From: CBDIDH01 sp965277595
GTDB lineage: Bacteria; Planctomycetota; Planctomycetia; Isosphaerales; Isosphaeraceae
Direction of reading: 5' to 3'
Length of the DNA stretch: 64,000 bases
Assembly: GCA_965277595.1 (NCBI GenBank)
Contig: CBDIDH010000002.1
Coordinates: forward strand, 3,038,001-3,102,000
Under the pieces are notes generated by a model that saw only the letters and a program-made list of their open reading frames with translations, searched no databases and was not told where the DNA came from. Of the stretch, positions 9,023-17,712 are shown one piece after another. Position 1 is the first letter of the stretch. Each line of letters starts with the position of its first letter. A program made the translations under genes and the position numbers.

Positions 9023-9670
9023 ATGGCGAAGTTTGACCATCATTTGCACACGTCGCGATACTCGCCAGACAGCATCATTGACCCGATCGAATTGCTTGAT
9101 CGGGCGAATCGCGTCGGCCTTGATGGGGTTGTGATCACCGACCACGATCATCAGTGGGATGCCGAGGAAGTCGCCGACCTGGCCGCCGATCCGAGGGCAA
9201 AAGGACTGCGCGTCTTCAGCGGCGCCGAGGTCTCGACGCGCGAAGGGCACTTTCTTGTTTATGGTTTGCCCAGCCTCGAGAACGTCCCTCCAGGCGTTTC
9301 GCTCAGGGATCTTCTCAAAGAGGTTCAAGGCTACAAGGCCGCCATCGTCGCGGCGCACCCGTTTCGCTGGGATCAGGACTTTGACGCGATCGTCACGACG
9401 CACGGACCGGCCTTCGATGCGCTCGAACTCGTGAGCAACAACGTCACGCCCGAGACGCGCGCCAAAACCGAGCGGCTGCTTGCTCGCCATTCTCAGACGA
9501 TGGCCGCGACCGGTTCCAGCGATGGCCACGAACCGGCCATCGTCGGCTGCTATTACTCGGATTTTCCGGCGCAAATCGCCACAATGGCCGACTTTGTCCA
9601 TGCGCTCCGTTCCCGGCTCGGGCGTCCCGGGCATTCCTCGGGTTCGCCCCGAGCAAGCGGGCCGATCTGA
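9023..9670 (+). CDS. PHP-domain phosphoesterase-like protein
   Basis: This 215-residue protein carries the metal-binding pattern of the PHP family: HHLHTSRYS at the N-terminus, VVITDHDH, GAEVST, AAHPFR and GSSDGHE. These His and Asp residues normally bind a metal cluster that hydrolyses phosphoester bonds. I chose ATG 9023, preceded by AGGGAGG about 12 bases away, over an upstream TTG at 8990. The C-terminal 20 residues look disordered. The substrate is unknown. The gene converges on the rhomboid gene with only 25 bases between stops. Confidence 0.85.
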   Translation: MAKFDHHLHTSRYSPDSIIDPIELLDRANRVGLDGVVITDHDHQWDAEEVADLAADPRAKGLRVFSGAEVSTREGHFLVYGLPSLENVPPGVSLRDLLKEVQGYKAAIVAAHPFRWDQDFDAIVTTHGPAFDALELVSNNVTPETRAKTERLLARHSQTMAATGSSDGHEPAIVGCYYSDFPAQIATMADFVHALRSRLGRPGHSSGSPRASGPI

Positions 9671-9695
9671 CGAGCCGATCCCTGTCCGTGATCGG

Positions 9696-11009
9696 TCAAC
9701 CGCCGAACCGCGTGAGAGTTTGCCTCTGTTCGGCGGCGAGCCGATCGAGTCGAAGGCGGTTCACGATCGCCGCGAGGTGGTCGTCGAGCGCGCGGACCTC
9801 GTCGAGCGTCGGAGGTTCATAGAGAGTTCGGACGAGCAGGTGGCGGGCGCCTTGGAAATCGGCGGAGGTGGCGCCGTTGTCGAGTTCGGGGGTCAACGCA
9901 TTCAAATATTTGAGCGTTGCGCTCAGGAGAGTCGTGGTGAACTCCTGCTCGGGATCAAGCCGTAAAGGGGCTCCCGACGCCGCGGGCTGCGTCGCGGGAC
10001 GATTCTGGGGGGCGACGAGAGGTCCCGGATAGGGCCGGGGCGAGCGGATCAGGGCGAGCGACCCCCGGGTAATCACGCGGCGGCCGATCGCGGTCCGATA
10101 GGTCTCGCGGATCTTTTCCAGGCTGGCGATGAGGCGGTCGTCGATGTCAAGGCGGCGCCGGGCTTCCTCGGCAACCTGAAGGCGGACCTGTTTTTCGGTC
10201 CGGTCGTCCACGACGAGAGCCAGCGCGCTTCCGGCCAGGATCAGCGACGCGACGACTCCGGCGAGCCGGGCCGACAGGCGTCCCGCGCGGCGATGAAGAG
10301 CCGGGTGCGCCAGGCCGATCCCGGCGCCGACGAGCGCTCCGCAACCGTGGCCCCAGTTGTCAATCACCGGGTAGCCGGCTTCGAAAAGGCCAATTCCCAA
10401 GGCGCCGGTCAGGACAAGAGCCCAGAGCATCTGAGTCCGCAAATGGTCGCCCATCCGTGTCCCGGATCGCCAGCCGACCACGGCGCAGAGCGCCATGAGC
10501 CCCATGACGACCGTCGACCCGCCGCCGATCTGGACGAAGGCGTATTGATGAAGCAACCGCCGGGCGATCGCCGAGAGGAGGTTCCCCAGGCCGCCGGTCA
10601 GGACGTAAACGGCGACAAAGGGGCCTGACCCGTACCACGATTCGACCAGGCAGCCGAGTTGATAAAAGGCCCAGAGATTAAGGCCGATGTGCAAGAGGCC
10701 GTAATGCACGAAGGTGGCCGTCAAGGTCCGCCAGACCTCGCCCGACGCGACGTCGCGGATCGTCAAGGCGCCGAAGCGATGCCCCTCGAACGGCCCGTAA
10801 ACCATCTGCCCTGCGGAGACGCCGCCAGGGCGTCGGGCCTGGTCGACGACCATCGCGGCGAAGACGGCGAGCCAGAGCGTTCCCAGGATCATCGTCGCCG
10901 GGAAGTCGCGGAAGTCGTCGCGGAGCCAGCGGACGAAGGCCAGGGGGGATCGTCGTGGCGGGTCGGATCGCGAAGACGGGGGGGAAGACGCGGTTGTCGT
11001 CGTCGTCAA
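9696..11009 (-). CDS. Rhomboid family intramembrane serine protease
   Basis: The 437-residue product has about six or seven membrane segments. The rhomboid features are WRTLTATFVHYGLLHIGLN, the nucleophile region IGGGSTVVMG (Ser near residue 165) and the catalytic His in NWGHGCGALVGAG (near 221). A soluble C-terminal region of about 180 residues follows, with no domain I recognise. The proposed TTG start at 11009 overlaps the upstream stop (TTGA), consistent with coupling to the DUF1802 gene. No ATG is available nearby. Substrates are unknown. Confidence 0.85.
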   Translation of the reverse strand: MTTTTTASSPPSSRSDPPRRSPLAFVRWLRDDFRDFPATMILGTLWLAVFAAMVVDQARRPGGVSAGQMVYGPFEGHRFGALTIRDVASGEVWRTLTATFVHYGLLHIGLNLWAFYQLGCLVESWYGSGPFVAVYVLTGGLGNLLSAIARRLLHQYAFVQIGGGSTVVMGLMALCAVVGWRSGTRMGDHLRTQMLWALVLTGALGIGLFEAGYPVIDNWGHGCGALVGAGIGLAHPALHRRAGRLSARLAGVVASLILAGSALALVVDDRTEKQVRLQVAEEARRRLDIDDRLIASLEKIRETYRTAIGRRVITRGSLALIRSPRPYPGPLVAPQNRPATQPAASGAPLRLDPEQEFTTTLLSATLKYLNALTPELDNGATSADFQGARHLLVRTLYEPPTLDEVRALDDHLAAIVNRLRLDRLAAEQRQTLTRFGG

Positions 11010-11614
11010 GCGTTCGTCTCCATTCCGAGCGCCGCGCGAAGTCGATCCATCTGGTCGGCGAAGGTCCGGGCGTCGAGCGCGGGGACCATGCCGAGGGTTT
11101 CGGGGGCGTCTTCCAGGGGAACCCAGGTCTTGCATCCGGCGTGTTCGGGCCTGATCGGCACCAGGGCCGGTCGATCGCGGCGGAAGACGCGGACGCCGAG
11201 CACCCAGAGTCCCGGTCGTCGATATTGAAACCGTTTCTCGATCGTCTCGGCGGTCCAGACGTGGAGGTGATCGAGCGTTTTCAGCCGGTCCTCATGCTCG
11301 ACACGGCCAATCAGGTCAACCACGGCGAGCGCCTTGAGCGCGATCGTAACGCCGGGCTGGTCGGGAGCTTCGGAATCGTCTCGTGCTTCGGGTTTCAAGC
11401 CCTGTTCAGCCTGATGGACGTGCGTCGGATAGAGCCAGAAAATCGGGTGTTCGGGAACGAACCCGCCGGGGCCTTCCTCGATTCCCCCTTTGCGGCCGAT
11501 GATCGACTGTCGGCCGCTGGCCAGGGCCTCGCAAACCCCGGCCCACTCCTTGAAGGCAATCGCGCAGGTCGCGGGGAGTTCAGAGGTTGCCGTCGAACGC
11601 TCGGCGCGGTTCAT
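11006..11614 (-). CDS. DUF1802 family protein
   Basis: The product is about 202 residues. The N-terminal pattern AFKEWAGVCEALASGRQSII with RKGGI, then FWLYPTHVHQ, matches the DUF1802 family, whose function is unknown. I chose ATG 11614, which overlaps the gpsA stop (ATGA); a GTG at 11623 would add three residues. It sits between gpsA and the rhomboid gene with overlaps on both sides, so the three are almost certainly one transcript. Confidence 0.8.
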   Translation of the reverse strand: MNRAERSTATSELPATCAIAFKEWAGVCEALASGRQSIIGRKGGIEEGPGGFVPEHPIFWLYPTHVHQAEQGLKPEARDDSEAPDQPGVTIALKALAVVDLIGRVEHEDRLKTLDHLHVWTAETIEKRFQYRRPGLWVLGVRVFRRDRPALVPIRPEHAGCKTWVPLEDAPETLGMVPALDARTFADQMDRLRAALGMETNA

Positions 11615-12609
11615 GGCTGCCACTCGACTTTCGGAATGCGGTCCATAAGGTCCATCAAGGCAGCGCGCGGAGCCTTGCCCATGAAGAGGATCTCAAAAAG
11701 CTCGTCGGTGATTGGCACGTCGATCTTGCGAAGGCGGGCCTGGTCGTGGACGCTCCGGGTCGTCGGCACCCCTTCGGCGACGTTGACCATGTTTGCGAGG
11801 ACTGAATCGAGCGATTCGCCCCGGCCGATCCGTTCGCCGACGGACCGGTTCCGCCCGTGTCGGCTGTAACAGGTCGTGATCAGGTCGCCCATGCCGGCGA
11901 GTCCGTAAAAGGTCGACGTCCGGGCGCCGAGGTCGCTGGCGAATCGCGCGATCTCGACAAGCCCTCGGGTCAAGAGAGCCGCCTTGGCATTATCGCCAAG
12001 TTCCAGGCCATCGCACACCCCCGCGGCGATCCCCATGATATTCTTTAAGGCCCCGGCCAGCTCAACACCGGGCGCATCGGGATTGGTGTAAACCCGGAAC
12101 ATCCCGAGATTAAGAGCGTCCTGGATCGCCACGCGGAGCGTTTCCTCGCGACCGGCGACAACCACTGACGCCGGTAACCCCCGCGCGAATTCCTCGGCGT
12201 GGCTCGGCCCGCTCAGCACCGCGACGGGGCGTTCGCCCAGGGTCTCGACGATGATCTCGGTCGGTCGGGCAAAGGTTCCGTTCTCGATCCCCTTCACCAC
12301 GCTGAGCACCGGAACGCCCGGCGGCAGGCGGTCGGCGATCGCCCGGAGGGTTTCTCTCAGATAGGCCGAAGGGACGGCGATCACGATCAAATCCGCCGCG
12401 GCCGAGGCGTCGCAGGCGTTCGGCGTGACGCCGATGATCTCGGGAAGGTGGACGCCGGGGAGGTGTCGCCGGTTCTCGCGGCCTTGGGCGATCTCGGCCG
12501 CTCGAACGGGGTCGCGGGTCCAGACCTGGACCGAGCGCGCCGTCCTGGCGAAGAGGACCGCCAAGGCCGTGCCCATCCCTCCAGCACCCAGGATCGCGAT
12601 CCGGTTCAT
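11611..12609 (-). CDS. gpsA: NAD(P)-dependent glycerol-3-phosphate dehydrogenase
   Basis: This 332-residue enzyme interconverts dihydroxyacetone phosphate and sn-glycerol 3-phosphate for phospholipid synthesis in the cytoplasm. The Rossmann motif ILGAGGMGTALA, the SVVKGIE segment, LSGPSHAEE, GALKNIMGIAAG with the catalytic Lys, and AGMGDLITTC are all present at the expected spacing. ATG 12609 gives the standard N-terminus; the frame extends further upstream but without family-like sequence. It is first in an overlapping operon with DUF1802 and rhomboid genes. Confidence 0.96.
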   Translation of the reverse strand: MNRIAILGAGGMGTALAVLFARTARSVQVWTRDPVRAAEIAQGRENRRHLPGVHLPEIIGVTPNACDASAAADLIVIAVPSAYLRETLRAIADRLPPGVPVLSVVKGIENGTFARPTEIIVETLGERPVAVLSGPSHAEEFARGLPASVVVAGREETLRVAIQDALNLGMFRVYTNPDAPGVELAGALKNIMGIAAGVCDGLELGDNAKAALLTRGLVEIARFASDLGARTSTFYGLAGMGDLITTCYSRHGRNRSVGERIGRGESLDSVLANMVNVAEGVPTTRSVHDQARLRKIDVPITDELFEILFMGKAPRAALMDLMDRIPKVEWQP

Positions 12610-12720
12610 GGATTGATCCGCAGCTCCGTCCTGATTGATCAAAAATTCGCCGATCCTCGCGGCCATAATTCATCATAGCGTGGCGCGGTCGACCTTGCGA
12701 GTTGAGACAGGCTCGCTCCC

Positions 12721-12760
12721 AAAACGAAGGCGGGGGATGAGTCACCCCATCCCCCGCCTT
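12721..12760 (-). terminator. Terminator of the secreted-protein gene
   Basis: A 13-base-pair inverted repeat (arms AAGGCGGGGGATG and CATCCCCCGCCTT, 12727-12760) is followed on the minus strand by CGTTTT. It lies just downstream of the stop at 12788. Confidence 0.75.
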
Positions 12761-12787
12761 GAAATCCAATTTTTCCGGCCAAAAGAC

Positions 12788-15175
12788 TTACCGGAAAAGC
12801 CTCCGACGGAAGCGGGCCGAGGTCGTCGGCGGAGCAGGGGGCGGCGGGGCCGGAGCGGCCGGCGGCGCGGGGACGGTCGCGGCGGGAGGGGCCGGGGCCG
12901 CTGGCGGCGCGGGGACTTCTGGCGGCGCCGGGACCGACGCGGGCGGCGCGGCAGCGGTCGGCGGCGTTGTCGGTGAGGGGGTCGCGGGCGCGGCGGGTTG
13001 CGGAGGCAGGTTACCGGAGCCGGGACCAGCCGACGGCCCTGGAGCTGGGTCGAGCGGAACCGCGCCCCGAGGAGCCTGAATTCCAGCCGCCGGACTGGCG
13101 GTCGTTCGCGCCAGGTTGATCCGAATCCAGCCGGAGGGGTCGAGCGGCGAGACCGATTCGATCGCGAAGCCGCGAAGCTGGGCGTCGCTCAGCGGGATGT
13201 CGATCGGCTGCCCCTGAAGCTTGGTTCCAAACCCGACGAGGACGAATCGACCCGCGAAGGCATTCAAGGCCGTCGCCTGGTTCTCATCATCGTTGAGGGC
13301 GAAGACCTGGCCCGCCGGACCGGCGTCAAAGCTCTCGATCCGCCCCGTGAGTCGAAGCGGTTCGCCTTCCGACTTCCGCGAGACCCGGAACGAGATCGCG
13401 AACTCGGCCTGTGGCGAGACGATCCGAAGAACCCGAGCGGGCGGACCGGCAACGCCTCCCTTGGCCATCTGAGGAGGCGCGGGGAACTCAATCTGGAAGT
13501 CCTTGACCAGGGCGACGAGGTTTCCCTGGGCATCGGCGCCGAAGTCGGGGGCCTGGGTCGGCCGCTTCACCCGGATCGCCGTGACCTTGGGGTTGTTTGC
13601 CCCTTGCGCGGTCTCAACCGCGTGGAGATACGTCGGGTAATCGACGTTCCGGCTGACCTTCACCCCGTCCTTCGGCGGCGTTCCGGGAGGAACGTCCTGG
13701 GTGACAATCATGAGGTTCTCGACCTGCTTGGCGGTCGGCGAATCGAGATATCCACGCGAGAAGTTGGCCATCACCGAGGCGAGATGCAAATCGGCCGAGA
13801 CTCCAGAATCGGGGCGATACAGTGACGGCGGTTGCGGCGCATCCGCGCCCATGAGTTGCTTCTCGCTCGCGAAACCGACCGTTCCGCCAATCAAGGCGTT
13901 TTCCGGCCGCGAACGGAGCGAAAGGCCCTCAATCAGGACGTTGCGGAAGGCGACCCGGTTGTTGCCGATGAGGTACTGAGCGAGCGCCGAGTTGCGTTGA
14001 GCGGCCTCGCGCTGGGTGCGTTCAAGCCCTTCTTCCATCGCCTCGGTTTCGACGTTCGACCGGATCTGGCCGATGGCGTTTTCCCAGGCCATCTGGGTAA
14101 TCTTCGTCTGGTTAAACCCGACAAGCGAGGCAATCGCCCGGCCGAGCTTGCCCGACTGCTGAGGGGTCGTGTTGATATCAGCGCCGACGTTGTGGTGATA
14201 CGACGGCCAGATTTGCAGGCCGGTCGACCGGATCACGGTGACGATCGTCAACTCGGAGTTATCACTGGTCGTCGCCCCGAAGGAATACAGCTTCGCGGCG
14301 CGTTTGCCTTGCTGGTTGCTCTGAACCTGGCGTTGAAAGTCAGTAATGGGCGTGACGCTCGTGAGCAGCTGCTTGTTGTAAAAGGCAATTCCGTCGTCGC
14401 TCGACATCAGGCCGAAGCCGGTCTTCGGTCCGGCCGTGACCTGCGAGACGTACCCCTTGCGCGTCACCGGTCCCGACGTGACGAGGTTCACGTTAATCGC
14501 CGGTGAAAGTGTGTTGACATCCACCGAAACGTCCATGTTCGGCCGGTTATACATCGAGTTCAGAGCCGTTTGAAGTTCGAGTGAAGGCGCCCAGGCGGAT
14601 GCCTGGTTCTTTGACTGCAAGGCTTCCAGCGCCGCGTGCACGCCTCGAAGGCCCTCTTGCCGCTCGGCGACGGTCGACGCGGCATCATACTTCTTCAAGG
14701 CCTTGCCGAGGCCATCGTCGACGAACTGAACCCATCGGTCGCGGTTCCCCTTGACGTTCGGATCGGCCGCGGGGGGAAGGCCGCGAACCCAGTCAAGGAG
14801 GCGACGCTCGGCCCAGGCGAGGCGAATCCTCGGCTCCAGCCAGGGCCGAAGGGCCTCGTTCACGGTCTGCGCTGGCGGCCAGGCCACCGCGCTCAGCGCC
14901 TGGCCTTCTTGCTGAACCCGCCCGAGCGCCGCGAGCCGGTCGTTCTCGGTCGTCGCCGTCGCGTGGGAACGCAGATCGCGCACGAGCGCATCAAAGATCG
15001 CGTTCCAGCCGGGGGCATTTGGGTCGTTCGAGGCGCCCGGTTTGGCCCAGTCGGCCCGAACCTTGGCGATCGCCGATTCCACCCCCTGATAACTCGGCGC
15101 CGCAGGCGCGGCACCGAGGGTTATCCCCAACGTTGCGCCCAGGAGCGCGAAATTCTTCCAAAGGTTCCGTCGCAT
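12788..15175 (-). CDS. Large secreted protein with Pro/Ala-rich C-terminus, function unknown
   Basis: The 795-residue product starts at ATG 15175, four bases after GGGAGG. Residues 1-25 form a signal peptide with a basic start, a hydrophobic core and an Ala-rich cleavage region. The middle has no domain I recognise. Residues from about 700 are a Pro/Ala-rich linker ending in the basic tail RFRRRLFR. This suggests a periplasmic or wall-associated protein with a flexible C-terminal anchor. It resembles lineage-specific planctomycete proteins only in general build. It is transcribed alone and followed by a clear terminator. Confidence 0.75.
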   Translation of the reverse strand: MRRNLWKNFALLGATLGITLGAAPAAPSYQGVESAIAKVRADWAKPGASNDPNAPGWNAIFDALVRDLRSHATATTENDRLAALGRVQQEGQALSAVAWPPAQTVNEALRPWLEPRIRLAWAERRLLDWVRGLPPAADPNVKGNRDRWVQFVDDGLGKALKKYDAASTVAERQEGLRGVHAALEALQSKNQASAWAPSLELQTALNSMYNRPNMDVSVDVNTLSPAINVNLVTSGPVTRKGYVSQVTAGPKTGFGLMSSDDGIAFYNKQLLTSVTPITDFQRQVQSNQQGKRAAKLYSFGATTSDNSELTIVTVIRSTGLQIWPSYHHNVGADINTTPQQSGKLGRAIASLVGFNQTKITQMAWENAIGQIRSNVETEAMEEGLERTQREAAQRNSALAQYLIGNNRVAFRNVLIEGLSLRSRPENALIGGTVGFASEKQLMGADAPQPPSLYRPDSGVSADLHLASVMANFSRGYLDSPTAKQVENLMIVTQDVPPGTPPKDGVKVSRNVDYPTYLHAVETAQGANNPKVTAIRVKRPTQAPDFGADAQGNLVALVKDFQIEFPAPPQMAKGGVAGPPARVLRIVSPQAEFAISFRVSRKSEGEPLRLTGRIESFDAGPAGQVFALNDDENQATALNAFAGRFVLVGFGTKLQGQPIDIPLSDAQLRGFAIESVSPLDPSGWIRINLARTTASPAAGIQAPRGAVPLDPAPGPSAGPGSGNLPPQPAAPATPSPTTPPTAAAPPASVPAPPEVPAPPAAPAPPAATVPAPPAAPAPPPPAPPTTSARFRRRLFR

Positions 15176-15622
15176 GCGTCCTCCCGGATGTCGATAGCTC
15201 TGGGCGATCCCCACCTCCCATTGAGCCGTAGTCAAGGTATCGCCCAGGGTGATGTTCACCCTTGACCCGAACCTGCTTCCGCCTCAACCCCGCCGACCGT
15301 CTGGAACGGTTGCCGGGAAAACGCCTGTGGAGCCGGAATTTCTCGATTCGAAGGTGGGGTCATCCCGGCGCAGGTTGCGGGCAAGGTTCCGCATGTCATG
15401 TGCCAACGGTATGGGAAATCTCGGTCGATTTCAACGATCAAGGAAGATTTTCCAGGACGATGACGAAGGGCCGTTGTCGACGAGTCACCCGCGGTCGCAC
15501 CGATTCCGCCGACGACGCGACCATTCCTTGTTATACTGAGGCATCCGTCCTTCATTCCGTTTTTTGCCGTCAAGTCCTGGCGGCCTGTCCCGACCTTTGC
15601 CCGGTTTCGGGAGGATTCTTTC
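15176..15622. other. Divergent intergenic region
   Basis: These 447 bases separate two genes that point away from each other and must hold both promoters. Short open frames here lack ribosome-binding sites and family-like sequence. I see no RNA gene or strong hairpin. Confidence 0.5.
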
Positions 15623-17524
15623 GTGCGTCGATTCCCTCATCTTGCTCGGAAACGCGAACGGCGACCCCTTGGACTCATCCTTCTTTTTCTTCTGCGACTT
15701 GGCGTCTGCGGATGTAGCCCGGGGACGGTCGATCGGGAACCTCGGGCGGCGTCGACCCTCGCGCCGCCTCGGGTCGATCCCAAACCCGTCGCGCCGCCTC
15801 TTGTTTCGAAGCTCGTGGGCGACCGGATGACCGACGTCTCGTATGAGGCAGCGCCCTTGACTCCGCAAGCCGAATCGAGCCCCTTCCGGTTCGCCGAGGT
15901 CGCCGCCGCGTCGGGGATTGACTTCGTTCATGTCTCGGGAGCCACCGACAACCATTACTTCCCGACGACCAACGGCTCGGGCGTCGCCATTTTTGACTAT
16001 GACAACGACGGCAAGCTCGACCTCTATTTCGCGACGGCGACCAAACTTCCCGTGGGAACCTCGCGCGACGGCCCGAACCGGCTCTTTCGAAACGTCGGAA
16101 ACGGCCAGTACCGCGACGCGACGGAGGCGTCGGGCCTTGGTTTTCGAGGCTTCTGTCACGGCATCGTCGTCGGCGACATCGACAACGACGGCGATCAGGA
16201 CGTCTTTCTCTGCAACCTCGGATCGAACGTCCTTTACCTCAACAACGGCCACGGCACATTCACCGATATCAGCAAGGACGCCGGGATCGACCGCCCCAAC
16301 TGGTCGTCCAGTGGCGCCTTTCTCGACTACGACAACGACGGCGATCTTGATCTTTACGTCAGCAATTATGGTGAATTCAAGCTTCCCGACGACGACGTTT
16401 TTTGCGGCGACCCCGTCAAGAAAGTCCGCTTTTATTGCCACCCCCGATTGATCCGAACGACCCGGCATCTCCTCTACCGGAACAACGGCGACCACACCTT
16501 TACCGACGTTTATCCCGAGGTGATCCTCAGCACCGACCCGGTGACCGGCCGACGCGCCCCGCGCGGCGATGGCCGAGGCTTTGGCGTCGTCACGGCGGAC
16601 ATCAACGGCGATGGCAAGATTGATATTTTCGTCGCCAACGACACCTCGCCGAACTTCCTCTTTCTCAATCGGGGCGACGGCACCTTTGACGACGCCACCG
16701 AATCCTCGGGCGCCGCGCTCGATGCTTCGGGCCAGCCAAAAGCCGGAATGGCCGTCGACGCCGTCGACCTTGACGGCGACGGCCTCAGCGAACTTTACCT
16801 GACCGACTTCTCGGGCGAGTCGTGCACGCTCTACCAGAACCTCGGCCACGGCGGTTTCATGGACGCCACCGCCTTTTCCGGAATGGCCGCCGATACCAGG
16901 CCGTTCATCGGCTGGGGCTCGGCCTTGGTCGACCTCGACAACGACGGCCACCCCGACTCATTCATCGCCAACGGACACGTCGACGACAACCGCAACCTCA
17001 TTGACCCGCTCTCGCTCTACGCGCAGCCGCCGCTCCTCTTCCATTATGATCCGGCCGCGAAACGGTTCCGGCTGGCGACGCGCGACGCCGGCCGTTATTT
17101 CGAGACCCGCCACGTCGGCCGCGCCGCGGCCTTTGGCGACCTCGACGACGACGGCGACATTGACATCGTCGTCAATCACAAGGACAGTCCCCCCGCGCTC
17201 CTCCGCAACGAAACGAAGACCGATCACCACTGGGTCCGCCTCGACTTGCGCGGAAGGCAAAGCAACCGCGACGCCATCGGCACCCGGATCAAGGTCGAGG
17301 CCGGCCCTTTGACCATCTACCGACAACGCAAAGGAGGCGTCAGCCTCGAATCGTCGCACGACCCCCGCGTCCTCATCGGCCTCGGCTCGGCCCGAGAGAT
17401 CGATCGTCTGACCATCTCCTGGCCTTCGGGCAAGGTCACGACGCTCGATCACGTCGCCGTCGACCGCTCGCACGCGATCACCGAACCGACCACGGCTGTT
17501 TCCGTCTCGGTTCATGATCGATGA
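15623..17524 (+). CDS. CRTAC1-type lipoprotein with FG-GAP/VCBS repeats and ASPIC/UnbV domain
   Basis: The 633-residue product starts at GTG 15623, about seven bases after GGGAGGA. A signal peptide ends with VCGC (Cys 31), a plausible lipidation site. The body contains at least six calcium-binding repeats of the form DYDNDGKLDLY, DIDNDGDQDVF, DYDNDGDLDLY and DINGDGKIDIF, forming a beta-propeller. The C-terminal part GTRIKVEAGPLTIYRQRKGG with SWPSGK is the ASPIC/UnbV domain. A surface binding role is likely. The stop codon lies one base into a GATGACC repeat. The next gene encodes a TPR protein, a common pairing. Confidence 0.9.
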   Translation: MRRFPHLARKRERRPLGLILLFLLRLGVCGCSPGTVDREPRAASTLAPPRVDPKPVAPPLVSKLVGDRMTDVSYEAAPLTPQAESSPFRFAEVAAASGIDFVHVSGATDNHYFPTTNGSGVAIFDYDNDGKLDLYFATATKLPVGTSRDGPNRLFRNVGNGQYRDATEASGLGFRGFCHGIVVGDIDNDGDQDVFLCNLGSNVLYLNNGHGTFTDISKDAGIDRPNWSSSGAFLDYDNDGDLDLYVSNYGEFKLPDDDVFCGDPVKKVRFYCHPRLIRTTRHLLYRNNGDHTFTDVYPEVILSTDPVTGRRAPRGDGRGFGVVTADINGDGKIDIFVANDTSPNFLFLNRGDGTFDDATESSGAALDASGQPKAGMAVDAVDLDGDGLSELYLTDFSGESCTLYQNLGHGGFMDATAFSGMAADTRPFIGWGSALVDLDNDGHPDSFIANGHVDDNRNLIDPLSLYAQPPLLFHYDPAAKRFRLATRDAGRYFETRHVGRAAAFGDLDDDGDIDIVVNHKDSPPALLRNETKTDHHWVRLDLRGRQSNRDAIGTRIKVEAGPLTIYRQRKGGVSLESSHDPRVLIGLGSAREIDRLTISWPSGKVTTLDHVAVDRSHAITEPTTAVSVSVHDR

Positions 17525-17621
17525 CCGATGACCGATGACCGATTTGAAAAGATGAGAACGGAAAGATCAGGCACGAGTCTCACGGGTCTTTTCCGGTCCT
17601 TGGTCATCGGTCATCGGTCAT
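17521..17621. repeat. Palindromic GATGACC/GGTCATC heptamer element
   Basis: A perfect 20-base inverted repeat (ATGACCGATGACCGATGACC at 17521-17540, complement at 17602-17621) encloses 61 bases. Each arm is made of 7-base units. The left arm contains the CRTAC1 stop codon. Downstream at about 17635-17650 is GGCAACGTCTC, which resembles the right-hand end of related copies. Other members are near 19021, 34697, 37415, 46434, 57743 and 63590. Confidence 0.9.
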
Positions 17622-17712
17622 GAATGGAACATATGAAGGCAACGTCTCGACCGACCCTTAGCCCCTTTGTATCCAGTTCGTTCAATGAAACTCCGCCCCC
17701 GGAGCCGTCTTC

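Noticed and set aside
15485..16951. A 488-residue minus-strand frame
   Set aside because: Antisense shadow of the CRTAC1 gene. Its Val/Asp-rich pattern mirrors the repeated DxDxDG codons on the other strand.
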